NCBI RefSeq assembly: GCF_041060425.1
Contig: NZ_JAULBC010000007.1
Location: forward strand, 124,001 to 188,000
DNA length: 64,000 nt
Origin: Danxiaibacter flavus
Lineage (GTDB): Bacteria > Bacteroidota > Bacteroidia > Chitinophagales > Chitinophagaceae
Direction: 5' to 3'
Position numbers and translations under genes: made by a program
In this document: positions 18,203-27,711 of the stretch, piece after piece
How positions within the stretch are numbered: the first letter of the stretch is position 1
Layout: each line of letters starts with the position of its first letter
The notes under the pieces: model-generated
What the model was told of the DNA's origin: nothing
Databases searched by the model: none
What the model saw: the letters and a program-made list of their open reading frames with translations, nothing else

Positions 18203-18970
18203 AAGTACGAATTACGAAGTACGAAGTACGTGGGTGCAGGCTTGCTCAGTTTATTCGTAAACGCTCATACTAAGTACGAATTACGAAGTACGAAGTACGC
18301 GGGTGCAGTCCTGTTTCGATTTTTCGTAAACGCTCGTAATAAGTACGAATTACGAAGTACGAAGTACGTGGGTGCGATCCTGTTTCGATTTTTCGTAAAC
18401 GCTCGTAATAAGTACGAATTACGAAGTACGAAGTACGTGGGTGCGATCCTGTTTCGATTTTTCGTAAACGCTCGTAATAAGTACGAATTACGAAGTACGA
18501 AGTACGTGGGTGCGATCCTGTTTCGATTTTTCGTAAACGCTCGTAATAAGTACGAATTACGAAGTACGAAGTACGTGGGTGCGATCCTGTTTCGATTTTT
18601 CGTAAACGCTCGTANNNNNNNNNNNNNNNNNNNNNNNNNNNNNNNNNNNNNNNNNNNNNNNNNNNNNNNNNNNNNNNNNNNNNNNNNNNNNNNNNNNNNN
18701 NNNNNNNNNNNNNNTCCTGTTTCGATTTTTCGTAAACGCTCGTAATAAGTACGAATTACGAAGTACGAAGTACGTGGGTGCGATCCTGTTTCGATTTTTC
18801 GTAAACGCTCGTACTAAGTACGAATTACGAAGTACGAAGTACGTGGGTGCGATCCTGTTTCGATTTTTCGTAAACGCTCGTACTAAGTACGAATTACGAA
18901 GTACGTGGGTGCAGGCTTGCTCAGTTTATTCGTAAACGCTCGTAATAAGTACGAATTACGAAGTACGAAA
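18203..18970. repeat. 69-bp tandem array, interrupted by an assembly gap
   Basis: Units start at 18203, 18272, 18341, 18410, 18479 and 18548, then after the gap at 18747, 18816, 18885 and 18947 (the last spacing is 62). Each unit opens with 'AAGTACGAATTACGAAGTAC', then a GTGGGTGC box and 'GTTTCGATTTTTCG'. As 69 is divisible by three, the array is open for translation, but the same 'GTACGAATTACG' core in inverted form in the neighbouring array argues for a DNA or RNA repeat rather than a gene. Confidence 0.92.
18615..18714. other. Assembly gap of 100 N
   Basis: Exactly 100 N inside the 69-bp array. Unit phase across the gap (18617 expected, 18678 inferred) is not a multiple of 69, which fits a placeholder of arbitrary size. 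The true copy number is unknown. Confidence 0.99.
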
Positions 18971-19165
18971 GACGCTGGAACTAGCGGTTGCGATCTACTC
19001 ATTCATTCCGCTACTTAAAAATGAACAAGTCCAAATAACTCTAATCGACAGGGTTTGGCACTTCGTAACTCGTAATTATTTATAACTCGTACTTATACTA
19101 ATTCATTCAATTAGCTTGCCACAACTTCATATTTTAAACTGTTACAAGCAATCTGCCTGCTGCAC

Positions 19166-19590
19166 CAACGTACTTCGTACTTCGTAATTCGTACCTGGCA
19201 ATTACCGTCAGCCTATTGCACCTTGCGTACTTCGTACTTCATAATTCGTACCTGGCAATTACCGTCAGCCTGTTGCACCTTGCGTACTTCGTACTTCGTA
19301 ATTCGTACCTGGCAATTACCGTCAGCCTGTTGCACCTTGTGTACTTCGTAATTCGTACCTGGCAATTACCGTCAACCTGTTGCACCTTGCGTACTTCGTA
19401 CTTCGTAATTCGTACCTGGCAATTACTGTCTGCCTGCTGCACCTTACGCACTTCGTACTTCGTAATTCGTACCTGGCAATTACCGTCAGCCTGTTGCACC
19501 TTGCGTACTTCGTACTTCGTAATTCGTACCTGGCAATTACCGTCAGCCTGTTGCACCTTGCGTACTTCGTACTTCGTAATTCGTACTTAA
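19166..19590. repeat. 57-bp tandem array, inverted core relative to the 69-bp array
   Basis: About eight units; starts of 'TTGCGTACTTCG' lie at 19223, 19280, 19337, 19387, 19444, 19501 and 19558 (one 50-bp unit, the others 57). Each has 'GTACTTCGTACTTCGTAATT' then 'ACCTGGCAATTACCGTCAGC'. The core is the reverse complement of the core of the 69-bp array, so the two arrays face each other across about 190 bp. The last unit overlaps the 3' end of the GT9 gene. Confidence 0.92.
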
Positions 19591-20598
19591 AGGATTTATC
19601 ATCTGCTTGCTGTTTATCCTGTCCATCAATTCATACAGCTCATTAAACACGTTTTCAAGCGATGGCTTTTCGAGCCAATTAATGGTTGTATGAATTTGTT
19701 TGTTCATTGCTCCCCAGCGCCCGGGTTCGCCATCCATGCTTATGATCAGACTTGGCGTTCCGGTTGCAGCTGCAATATGCGATACGCCTGTGCAGTTTGC
19801 AATAAGCAGCGCCGCATGCCTGATGAGATAAGCCACTGCACCCAGGCTTGTCTTGCCGCTTACATCTATGGCCTTATGTTTCATACACTTCATTACTTCT
19901 TCCACAATGTATTGTTCGCTGGGCGTTCCTGTAATCAGCACGATGTATCCCTGTTCAATACAGTGGTCAGCAAGAATCGCGAAATCCTGTGGCGGCCATC
20001 GTCTCCAATCACCTCTTGAACCGGGATGAAGACATATATAACGTTTATCAATAACAGGCAGGTAAAGACTGTTGACTTCCTCAACATCGCCCGGCAGTTC
20101 AGGAAATTCCATATAGGTTCCGCATGATGGGATACCCAGATGTTCCATTAGTTTTATGTGGCGGATCACTTCATGCTCTTTAGCCGGATATTCCGGAAAC
20201 AATTGGTTGTCCGTTTTGCTCTCTTGGTTGTGAAAGCCGGCCAGATATCTGCAGTTCCACTCCTTCATCATATCATTTACCACGGTTCCGTTACCCTGCA
20301 TCTGCAATACAAGATCAAACTGCTCCTCACCGAGTCTTTGCAAAAAAGAACGGTAAGCTTGCTCATCATACAGTTGTTCGGGCAGTCCGGGATAACCGGG
20401 AAAATGAATAAACCCGTCAAAATAACCAGGGAACCGTTTAAGCAAGACTCCTGCCCACGGCAAGCCAAGCAACGTTATACGTGCATCAGGATAACTTTTG
20501 CGAAGTGCTCTCAGCGCAGGAATAACGCATAACATATCTCCCAGCTGCAAGGCCCTGAACACTGCAATCTTTTTTATTTTTTCTTGTGATAACAGCAT
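19543..20598 (-). CDS. Glycosyltransferase family 9 (heptosyltransferase-like)
   Basis: 351 residues. N-terminal 'IAVFRALQLGDMLCVIPALR' is the GT9 acceptor-domain signature. 'ICLHPGSRGDWRRWPPQDF' and 'LLIANCTGVSHIAAATGTPS' are the nucleotide-sugar-domain motifs of ADP-heptose transferases. Probably adds heptose or a related sugar to a cell-surface glycan at the inner face of the membrane. It is last in the leftward operon (21602, 20612, 19543). The C-terminal 15 residues or so ('STNYEVRSTQ' region) are encoded by the 57-bp repeat array, so the original stop has been replaced by repeat sequence. Confidence 0.88.
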   Translation of the reverse strand: MLLSQEKIKKIAVFRALQLGDMLCVIPALRALRKSYPDARITLLGLPWAGVLLKRFPGYFDGFIHFPGYPGLPEQLYDEQAYRSFLQRLGEEQFDLVLQMQGNGTVVNDMMKEWNCRYLAGFHNQESKTDNQLFPEYPAKEHEVIRHIKLMEHLGIPSCGTYMEFPELPGDVEEVNSLYLPVIDKRYICLHPGSRGDWRRWPPQDFAILADHCIEQGYIVLITGTPSEQYIVEEVMKCMKHKAIDVSGKTSLGAVAYLIRHAALLIANCTGVSHIAAATGTPSLIISMDGEPGRWGAMNKQIHTTINWLEKPSLENVFNELYELMDRINSKQMINPLSTNYEVRSTQGATG

Positions 20599-20611
20599 TG
20601 GAATAAATTTA

Positions 20612-21589
20612 TCAGAGAAACATCACCTTGAATTTAAATGAACCATAAAGCCGCCAGTATACAGATAAAAATGGAATGAGTATAGACGTGATGATCATCT
20701 CCAGCACGTGGCTAATTGACTTTGATGTATGCCTGAGCCTTTTATAAGTGAACAACACTGCAAACACAAGCCAAAATGGAAAACCAGCCAGGAACAGCGT
20801 CATATTATTTGCAAGAATAGCTATAAGCATTACGGTTACGCTCAACCAGTTCATGTAAAATTTCCAGATTGTGGTGTTGTGCAACTTTATCCTGTACTTT
20901 TCAGGATGCAGTTTATAAAGTAGTGCATTGTACATGCTTTTCCTTTGCTCTTTCAGGCTTATACCCCAACCCGCCGGCCTTACCGGATGGGTTACAACAG
21001 CGCCTTCGGCTTTAACAATAGGAATGTTGTTACCCAACAGACGAAATTGTAGTTCACTGTCTTCACACCACGCCATTTTAAACTGTTCATTAAATCCATT
21101 CACTTGTTGCAATGCAGTTTTTGAACATGCACAGTTCGCAGTTATAAACTCAGCATTCTGCAGCAAAGTTGTGTTCCATTCATAATCGGTCGGGCGCCCG
21201 CATGCGGGCACTATTACCTTCCCTGTAAAGCAAACAACAGAAGCTGCGGCCAGGTTATATGCTGCCCAGTATTCACTTACAAAACCTGATGAAGGTATAC
21301 AGTCATCATCTGTAAAAACAATCAGCTCGCCCTGAGCATTTTTCCACCCAATATTTCTTGCGGCTGCGGGTCCGCCTTTTTCTTTTGGCGAAATGCAATG
21401 AAGAAATGTGTTGGTAAGAGAAAATGTCTGAACCAGGTTACATGCTTCTTCATCTTCGCCGTCCGTAACAACAATTACTTCATAATCATTTCGGTCAAAA
21501 TCCTGGTTTATCAAAGCCTGTAAGCATTTGCTCAGCAACGGTGCACGCTTGTACGTGGGAACAACAACAGACACTTTAACTTCACTCAT
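20612..21589 (-). CDS. Glycosyltransferase family 2 with C-terminal membrane segment
   Basis: 325 residues. GT-A fold: 'VSVVVPTYKRAPLLSKCLQA' opening, the metal-binding 'VFTDDDCIP' (DxD-type), then 'CACSKTALQQVNGFNEQFK' and 'CEDSELQFRL' (ED box). Residues about 240-285 contain two hydrophobic helices, so it is likely membrane-anchored. The gene lies 13 bp from both neighbours in an apparent operon with the carbamoyltransferase and the GT9 gene. Donor and acceptor sugars are not predictable. Confidence 0.9.
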   Translation of the reverse strand: MSEVKVSVVVPTYKRAPLLSKCLQALINQDFDRNDYEVIVVTDGEDEEACNLVQTFSLTNTFLHCISPKEKGGPAAARNIGWKNAQGELIVFTDDDCIPSSGFVSEYWAAYNLAAASVVCFTGKVIVPACGRPTDYEWNTTLLQNAEFITANCACSKTALQQVNGFNEQFKMAWCEDSELQFRLLGNNIPIVKAEGAVVTHPVRPAGWGISLKEQRKSMYNALLYKLHPEKYRIKLHNTTIWKFYMNWLSVTVMLIAILANNMTLFLAGFPFWLVFAVLFTYKRLRHTSKSISHVLEMIITSILIPFLSVYWRLYGSFKFKVMFL

Positions 21590-21601
21590 TTGCGACTACT
21601 T

Positions 21602-23317
21602 TTATTTTTCCAGCAAAAACGAATTAATAACAAGGGCATCAAAAGGCGATGTCCAGAAACATTCAATCGCATCACGCGGGGAACAAACAATTGGTTCGCC
21701 ACGGGTATTAAAAGATGTATTGATTAATACAGGCACACCTGTAATTTTTTTGAATTCACTCAACAGATCATAGTAAGCCGGATGTTGACTTCTGTTTACC
21801 GTCTGTATCCTTGCAGTGCCGTCAACGTGTGTAACGGCAGGAATCTTTGCCGCTTTATCTTTCTTCACATTATATACAAACAGCATAAACGGTGAGTAAC
21901 CTCCGTTCTGGAACCATGTGGCCACATCTTCTTCCATAACAACCGGAGCTACAGGGCGGAAATCTTCGCGATCTTTTATTTCATTCAATTTTGCCTGCAT
22001 GGATGCATTTAAAGGCGATGCCAGGATTGAGCGCCCACCAAGTGCACGCGGACCAAACTCCATCCTTCCCTGGTACCAGCCAATCACTTTATCGTCAGCG
22101 AGCAAAGCCGCTGTTTCCCTGGCAACATTGGTCATCTTTTTGTAACGCACTTTTGTCCATTTCAAAAAACTTTCTATCTCATCATCTTTGTATTCAGGCC
22201 CCAGGTAAGCATCCTGCATAACATAAGTTCGTTTGTTTGTAGTACGCGTATTAATATCTGTCCACATAGCAGCACCTAATGCCGTACCTGCATCGCCGGC
22301 CGCGGGTTGTACCCAGATTTGTTTGAATGCACTTTTATCGCGCAGCCTCGCATTCATCACGCAATTCAGTGCTACTCCGCCTGCAAGGCACAAATTTTCC
22401 ATGCCGGTAGTCTCGTGTACCCAGTCTATAAGTTTTAACACAGTTTCTTCAAGTACCTGCTGTAATGAATGTGCAATATTGAAATGCTGTGCTTCAAAGG
22501 GCTCATTCCGTTTTCGTTGCGGACCGAAACAGGCTTCCAGATCAACGTCATTAATCGTGTAAGTTCCGTTGTCCGCAACATGGATCATTGAGCGGAACTG
22601 ATGAACGTAGTCCGGCTTGCCGTAAGAAGCCAGCGCCATCACTTTATACTCGTCTGAAGAATGTAAAAAGCCAAGATGTGTTGTAATTTTTTCATACAAC
22701 AAGCCAAGAGAATGAGGCATGTGTATTTCTTTCAGCAAGGTAAGCGTGTCGCCATCACCGGTGTAATAACTGGTAGTGGCACGTTCACCACGCCCGTCAA
22801 TGGTAACAACAGCAGCCTTTTCAAAAGGTGACGGATAAAACGCACTTGCAGCATGTGCAATATGATGTGGCACAAAGTGCCAGGAAAAATCAGCGGGCTT
22901 TGTGCCCGCAAATCTTTTTTGCAGGTGGTGGGGATATCCGTCAATTAACTGTGCCGGAGCATTTACGATCTGCGATAGAAATAAGGGATCCCACTCAGAA
23001 TAATCCTGCTCGTTACGTGTTGAAGGTTCTGGTTGCAACGGCAAACTGATGTGACCGTTGTGACTTACATCTTTCAGTAATATGAAAGGATCGAATGAAT
23101 AAGCTACATGATCAACTTCCGACAGATGTATTCCGGCATAGTTCAAACAATAATCAATTGCATGAAATGGCAGCTCGTAGGTTGAAAAAGGGACCGGACG
23201 CTTTCCATGTTTAATATGTGTAAATCTTTCCTCTTCTGCCGCGGCCAGCAGTTTTCCATCCTTGATAATACAAGCCGCTGAGTCGTGAAAAACTGCATTG
23301 ATCCCAAGTGTATACAT
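21602..23317 (-). CDS. NodU/CmcH-type carbamoyltransferase
   Basis: About 571 residues from the ATG at 23317, where the family opening 'MYTLGINAVFHDSAACI' begins; an ATG three codons upstream is possible. The N-terminal ASKHA-like domain has 'HHIAHAASAFYPSPF' (metal-binding His) and 'VVTIDGRGE', and the C-terminal domain has 'GRMEFGPRALGGRSILA', the hallmark of the family. Transfers a carbamoyl group from carbamoyl phosphate, via carbamoyl-AMP, to a hydroxyl group. Next to glycosyltransferases the likely acceptor is a surface sugar, as NodU does for Nod factor (inference). First gene of the leftward operon, divergent from 23547. Confidence 0.9.
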   Translation of the reverse strand: MYTLGINAVFHDSAACIIKDGKLLAAAEEERFTHIKHGKRPVPFSTYELPFHAIDYCLNYAGIHLSEVDHVAYSFDPFILLKDVSHNGHISLPLQPEPSTRNEQDYSEWDPLFLSQIVNAPAQLIDGYPHHLQKRFAGTKPADFSWHFVPHHIAHAASAFYPSPFEKAAVVTIDGRGERATTSYYTGDGDTLTLLKEIHMPHSLGLLYEKITTHLGFLHSSDEYKVMALASYGKPDYVHQFRSMIHVADNGTYTINDVDLEACFGPQRKRNEPFEAQHFNIAHSLQQVLEETVLKLIDWVHETTGMENLCLAGGVALNCVMNARLRDKSAFKQIWVQPAAGDAGTALGAAMWTDINTRTTNKRTYVMQDAYLGPEYKDDEIESFLKWTKVRYKKMTNVARETAALLADDKVIGWYQGRMEFGPRALGGRSILASPLNASMQAKLNEIKDREDFRPVAPVVMEEDVATWFQNGGYSPFMLFVYNVKKDKAAKIPAVTHVDGTARIQTVNRSQHPAYYDLLSEFKKITGVPVLINTSFNTRGEPIVCSPRDAIECFWTSPFDALVINSFLLEK

Positions 23318-23546
23318 ACACAACATTTAAAGACGTGAAACACATTCGCATCAAAATGCAGACCACACAAGCGTTTCATAAGACACTTATTTTAAAACAG
23401 ACAAAATTGTGGACAACCGGAGACATCTATGTGACTATGTAGAACACTTACTACAATGAATAACACCTTACACAGACAATTCAGGCGTAAATAAAGAATG
23501 GCACCATTTTAAACAAGTGTAAGCATACTTGTTAACATACGACCAC

Positions 23547-24539
23547 ATGAAGAACAGCAACCGTTTAAACATTTTTACATGGCACATTCATGGCAGCTAT
23601 TTGTATTATCTTTCACAGGGCGATTTCAACATTTATATTCCGGTAAAAGAAAATAAAGAAGAAGGCTATTATGGACGTGGAGAAACATTTCCTTTCAATG
23701 ACAACGTTATAGAAGTTGAATCAGGTGATGTCAGGTTTCTACAACTGGATTGCATTTTATTTCAAACAAACGCCAATTATCTCGTAGATCAGTATGAGAT
23801 ACTAAGTGAAGAACAACGAAAGTTACCGCGCATATATCTTGAACACGATCCACCACTAAAACAGCCTGCAGACACTAGGCATATTATGAACGACCCGGAT
23901 GTATGCCTGGTTCATGTAACACATTACAACAAGCTGATGTGGGACAACGGAGTTCCCATGGTCAGCGTAATTGAACATGGCATCACATCTTCTCCTGCCA
24001 CCTACTCAGGTCATCTCAACAAAGGCATTGTTGTTATAAACCACCTGTATCAACGCGGAAGAAAACTGGGCGCTGATATCTATGACGAAGTCCGCAAGCA
24101 GGTTCCGCTTGACCTGATCGGCATGGGCACAGAGGCGTATGGCGGATTAGGAGAAGTGCTGCATCCCGATATTCCTGCATTCATCGGCCAGTACAGGTTC
24201 TTCTTTAATCCCATCCGTTATACAAGTCTTGGGCTTTCCTTCCTCGAAGCTATGATGATGGGCTTGCCGGTAGTGGCGCTTGCAACTACGGAATACAGCA
24301 CTGTGATTGAAAATGAGAAAAATGGCTTTGTTCATACAGACATTGATTACCTCGTGGATAAAATGAAACTGCTTTTGGATGAACCGCCACTTGCAGAAAA
24401 AATTGGATTAGCAGGAAAGCAGACAGTAGAACAGAAATATAATATTAACAGGTTCACAAAAGATTGGGAAACGCTTTTCCATTTTGTGATCGATAACACT
24501 AAAAGCAGCAATCATGAAAAAAAGATTAGCATTTATTAG
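23547..24539 (+). CDS. GT4-like glycosyltransferase
   Basis: 330 residues from the ATG at 23547; a TTG six codons upstream would add a short, unconvincing tail. The N-terminal domain is divergent ('FTWHIHGSYLYYLSQGDF'). The C-terminal Rossmann domain holds 'FFNPIRYTSLGLSFLEAMMMGLPVV' in which the Glu and surrounding Gly residues match the EX7E nucleotide-sugar site of GT-B enzymes. Overlaps the next gene by 26 bp, which shows a tightly coupled rightward operon (23547-27582). Probably a surface-glycan enzyme. Confidence 0.82.
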   Translation: MKNSNRLNIFTWHIHGSYLYYLSQGDFNIYIPVKENKEEGYYGRGETFPFNDNVIEVESGDVRFLQLDCILFQTNANYLVDQYEILSEEQRKLPRIYLEHDPPLKQPADTRHIMNDPDVCLVHVTHYNKLMWDNGVPMVSVIEHGITSSPATYSGHLNKGIVVINHLYQRGRKLGADIYDEVRKQVPLDLIGMGTEAYGGLGEVLHPDIPAFIGQYRFFFNPIRYTSLGLSFLEAMMMGLPVVALATTEYSTVIENEKNGFVHTDIDYLVDKMKLLLDEPPLAEKIGLAGKQTVEQKYNINRFTKDWETLFHFVIDNTKSSNHEKKISIY

Positions 24540-25887
24540 TGACCATGCATCACCACTTGCCTTACTTGGAGGAGTTGACGCCGGTGGTCAGAATGTTTAT
24601 GTAGCAGAGCTTGCCAAACAACTTACCTCGCTTGATTATGAAGTTGACATTTATACACGTAAGGATAACATTAGCCAGCAGGAAATCGTAGAATGGCAGC
24701 CTGGTATACGGGTTATCCATATTAAAGCAGGTCCGGAAGCGTACGTGGAAAAAGAACAACTACTGCCCCACATGAACGAGTTCACCCATAACATGGTTTC
24801 CTTTATAAAACGAAATGATGAAGACTACATGCTCATTCACGCCAACTTTTTCATGTCGGGATGGGTTGCTTCAGCACTAAAAAAAGAATTGAATATTCCT
24901 TATGTCATTACTTTTCACGCGCTGGGTCTTGTTCGTAAAATGCATCAGAAGGAAATGGATAAATTTCCTGAAAACAGGGCCGATATTGAAAAGTTTATCT
25001 GTCGCGATGCCGACCATATTATAGCAGAATGTCCACAGGACAAAGATGACCTTGTTACCCTGTATAAGGCAGACCCGAAAAAGATCAGCATCATTCCCTG
25101 CGGTTTCAACACAAGTGAATTTCACCCGATAAATAAGTTGCATGCAAGAAAATTTCTACACTTAGAACCTTCAGAAAAAATCATACTTCAACTTGGAAGA
25201 ATGGTTCCGCGGAAGGGGATTGACAATGTTATACGCGCCTTGGGTTTGCTTAGTAACAGCATTTACAGCGTAAAACTTGTGATTGTTGGCGGTGAAGGAG
25301 AAGATGTGGTATTTACTAACTCACCGGAACGAAAAAGACTGCAACAGATAGCAGATGAAGCAGGCATTAGTGCCAACGTTGTTTTTGCAGGCCGCAAGAA
25401 CAGGGATGTTTTGAAATATTATTACGCCGCCGCAGATATCTTTATTACAACTCCATGGTACGAACCCTTCGGCATAACTCCGTTAGAGGCTATGGCTTGC
25501 GGCACGCCAGTTATCGGATCAGCGGTTGGGGGTATCAAGCACACTGTTAAAGACGGACACACAGGATTTCTCGTTCCTCCAAACGATGCAAAGGCATTGG
25601 CTGAAAAAATGGAACTGCTGCTCAACGATAGCCTCTTACTGGAAAGTATGAGCTATAACGCTATAAAACGTGTAAATAAACGCTTTACCTGGACACAGGT
25701 AGCCCAAATGGCAGACAGCGCCTATGCAACTATTTGCGCGCCGCAGTGGCTACCGGTTAGTGAAAAGGATGAAAAAACAGATCTGTTAGAAACCATTAAG
25801 CAACATATCAGGCTGCTTAGGGACGCAATTCTGCAGTCAATGATGGATATCCAACCTAAAAAAGAAATAAAACTAAGCGATGAATAA
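24514..25887 (+). CDS. GT4 family glycosyltransferase (sucrose-phosphate-synthase-like)
   Basis: 457 residues. N-terminal 'GGVDAGGQNVYVAELAKQL' is the donor/acceptor loop typical of sucrose-phosphate synthase and MshA-like enzymes. The C-terminal domain has 'LQLGRMVPRKGIDNVIRAL', 'VVFAGRKNRDVLKYYYAAAD' and 'YEPFGITPLEAMACGTPVIG' with the EX7E pair. The last 50 residues are a charged helix not needed for the fold. The gene starts inside the end of the previous one and overlaps the phosphatase gene by 8 bp. Likely transfers a hexose from a nucleotide sugar in the cytoplasm. Confidence 0.9.
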   Translation: MKKRLAFISDHASPLALLGGVDAGGQNVYVAELAKQLTSLDYEVDIYTRKDNISQQEIVEWQPGIRVIHIKAGPEAYVEKEQLLPHMNEFTHNMVSFIKRNDEDYMLIHANFFMSGWVASALKKELNIPYVITFHALGLVRKMHQKEMDKFPENRADIEKFICRDADHIIAECPQDKDDLVTLYKADPKKISIIPCGFNTSEFHPINKLHARKFLHLEPSEKIILQLGRMVPRKGIDNVIRALGLLSNSIYSVKLVIVGGEGEDVVFTNSPERKRLQQIADEAGISANVVFAGRKNRDVLKYYYAAADIFITTPWYEPFGITPLEAMACGTPVIGSAVGGIKHTVKDGHTGFLVPPNDAKALAEKMELLLNDSLLLESMSYNAIKRVNKRFTWTQVAQMADSAYATICAPQWLPVSEKDEKTDLLETIKQHIRLLRDAILQSMMDIQPKKEIKLSDE

Positions 25888-26458
25888 AGCAGTATTTATT
25901 GACAAAGACGGCACACTCATTAAAGACGTTCCATACAATGTAAATCCTGAGCTGATCTTCTTAAATGATAACATAGCAGAAGTTCTGTCTATCCTAAGAG
26001 ACAATGGATATTTATTAATACTGGTCTCTAACCAGGCCGGAATAGCAAAAGGTTTTTTTAGTAAAGAGGAATTGATGATAGCCAGCTCAAAAATTATTGA
26101 ACTGCTTGCCGAAGAGAGCGCTTACCTGGATGCTTACTATTATTGTCCACATCACCCGGAAGGGACGATGCCGGAATTTTCAGTTTCATGCAGCTGCAGA
26201 AAGCCTGCGCCGGGCATGTTGTTGATGGCCGCCAGGGAGCATAACATTGACCTGTCCCAATCATGGATGATCGGAGATATCCTGGACGATATGGAAGCAG
26301 GCAAACGCGCTGGTTGTAAGACGATCTTCTATAACAACGGAAATGAAACAGCATGGGAAATGAATGCTTTCAGAAAGCCGGACTACGTTATAAGTGATCT
26401 GCTGGAAGCCGCCGGTATTATTTATGGAAAACAAGAATACAGTGTCGGCAATTTTTAA
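25880..26458 (+). CDS. gmhB: HAD-IIIA phosphatase, GmhB-like
   Basis: 192 residues. 'VFIDKDGTLIKD' carries the nucleophile Asp and the acid/base Asp two residues on. 'LVSNQAGIAKG' is motif II, and 'CPHHPEG' with 'CSCRKPAPGML' forms the zinc-binding loop of D-glycero-D-manno-heptose-1,7-bisphosphate 7-phosphatases. 'MIGDILDDMEAGKRAGCKT' is motif IV. Known role: dephosphorylates heptose bisphosphate on the way to ADP- or GDP-heptose. Two GT9 proteins next door make a heptose-containing glycan likely (inference). GmhA, HldE and HldD are not in this window. Confidence 0.88.
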   Translation: MNKAVFIDKDGTLIKDVPYNVNPELIFLNDNIAEVLSILRDNGYLLILVSNQAGIAKGFFSKEELMIASSKIIELLAEESAYLDAYYYCPHHPEGTMPEFSVSCSCRKPAPGMLLMAAREHNIDLSQSWMIGDILDDMEAGKRAGCKTIFYNNGNETAWEMNAFRKPDYVISDLLEAAGIIYGKQEYSVGNF

Positions 26459-26460
26459 CT

Positions 26461-27582
26461 ATGACAAACTGGAACACCTGCAGAAATGTATTATGTATAA
26501 GGGCAGACAACATGGGTGATGTTATTATGAGCGGGCCTGCAATAAGATCATTAAAACAACATCCGGGCTGTAAGATCACTTTGCTTACTTCTGCCGCGGG
26601 CAGTCTTATAGCACCTTTCATGCCAGCAGTAGATGATGTGATGGTCGCCGATCTGCCATGGGTTCAAACAACAAAAGGCATTAATGCTGCAGCCTGCACA
26701 CAACTGATAGCTGATCTGAAAAGCAAAGAATTTGATGCAGTGATCATCTTTACGGTGTATAGCCAGTCCCCGCTCCCATCCGCGCTTATCGCATATATGG
26801 CCGGCATACCGCTCCGGCTTGCATACTGCAGAGAAAATCCGTATGGCTTACTAACAGACTGGGTGCCGGACAAAGAGCCTTATTGCAGTATCATGCACCA
26901 GGTGGAAAGGGATTTGTTGTTGCTCTCAAAAATCAACATCGGCATGAAACATGAAGCTTCCGCCGCTGTGCTCACTCTTGTCAACTTTCAAAATTATAAA
27001 GGCACACTGGATTCAAAGCTGCATCAGAAGGGCGTGTCCACTTTCAAAAAGTACATACTATTGCATGCGGGTGTGTCTGATGCAAAACGAACCTATCCGG
27101 TTGAAAAATGGCGTGAGCTTTTAAAGTTGCTCAGGGATCTTGAATACGAGATTATATTAACAGGTTCTGTATCAGAAAGAGCACTTGCCGGTGACATAAT
27201 ACATGACAGCAAAACTTCCGGCATACACAACATAGCTGGCGAACTGAACATCGGTGAATGGATTTCACTTATCAGCAATGCAGCGCTTGTTGTTTCGGTC
27301 AACACATCCACCATACACATTGCAGCCGCGGTTAAAACACCTGTAATCGTGTTGTATGCGCTCACCAATCCGCAACATACACCATGGAACGCTATTTCAA
27401 AAGTGTTGCCTTATTCCATAAGCAGCGATATGCAGAGTAAGAATGAGGTAATTCAGTATGTCAATAAAACTTATTATGGCACGTATGTGCCGGTTCCTGA
27501 ACCTGCTGAGATTTTTATGCACGCTCAACAACTGCTGGGGGCGCGGTCGATAGAAAATTTTGCAGGCGTTGTATCTGTATAA
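26461..27582 (+). CDS. Glycosyltransferase family 9 (heptosyltransferase-like)
   Basis: 373 residues. 'VLCIRADNMGDVIMSGPAIR' is the GT9 opening; 'ILLHAGVSDAKRTYPVEKW' and 'ALVVSVNTSTIHIAAAVKTP' match the ADP-heptose site, followed by 'VIVLYALTNPQHTPW'. Starts 2 bp after the GmhB-like gene and is last in the rightward operon. Together with the GT9 at 19543 it suggests two heptose or heptose-like additions. Confidence 0.9.
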   Translation: MTNWNTCRNVLCIRADNMGDVIMSGPAIRSLKQHPGCKITLLTSAAGSLIAPFMPAVDDVMVADLPWVQTTKGINAAACTQLIADLKSKEFDAVIIFTVYSQSPLPSALIAYMAGIPLRLAYCRENPYGLLTDWVPDKEPYCSIMHQVERDLLLLSKINIGMKHEASAAVLTLVNFQNYKGTLDSKLHQKGVSTFKKYILLHAGVSDAKRTYPVEKWRELLKLLRDLEYEIILTGSVSERALAGDIIHDSKTSGIHNIAGELNIGEWISLISNAALVVSVNTSTIHIAAAVKTPVIVLYALTNPQHTPWNAISKVLPYSISSDMQSKNEVIQYVNKTYYGTYVPVPEPAEIFMHAQQLLGARSIENFAGVVSV

Positions 27583-27613
27583 AAAAGAATGAACCGGCAA
27601 AACCGGCCCATTC
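27581..27613 (-). terminator. Terminator of the short-chain dehydrogenase gene
   Basis: On the minus strand GAATGGGCCGG and CCGGTTCATTC form an 11-bp stem (two G-U pairs) with a 5-base loop, then TTTTTT. It lies about 100 bp beyond the stop of the gene at 27712-28614. On the plus strand the stem has two mismatches, so it acts mainly leftward; it also abuts the stop codon of the GT9 gene. Confidence 0.7.
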
Positions 27614-27711
27614 ATATGAAGAAAGCAGGAAAGCAATAGCAAATCAATTTTATTTGTTCAGGTCCGTGAGACACGGACCCGGGCCACGGACCCAGGCTTA
27701 AGCAATTACAG

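Noticed and set aside
18191..18745. Long open frame with 23-residue repeats through the 69-bp array
   Set aside because: It exists because 69 is divisible by three; the same core occurs inverted in the next array and the frame crosses the N gap.
18203..19590. CRISPR array
   Set aside because: Units of 57-69 bp are near-identical over their whole length, with no unique spacers and no cas genes.
19216..19646. Overlapping open frames on both strands in the 57-bp array
   Set aside because: Products of the repeat period (57 is divisible by three), open in several frames at once.
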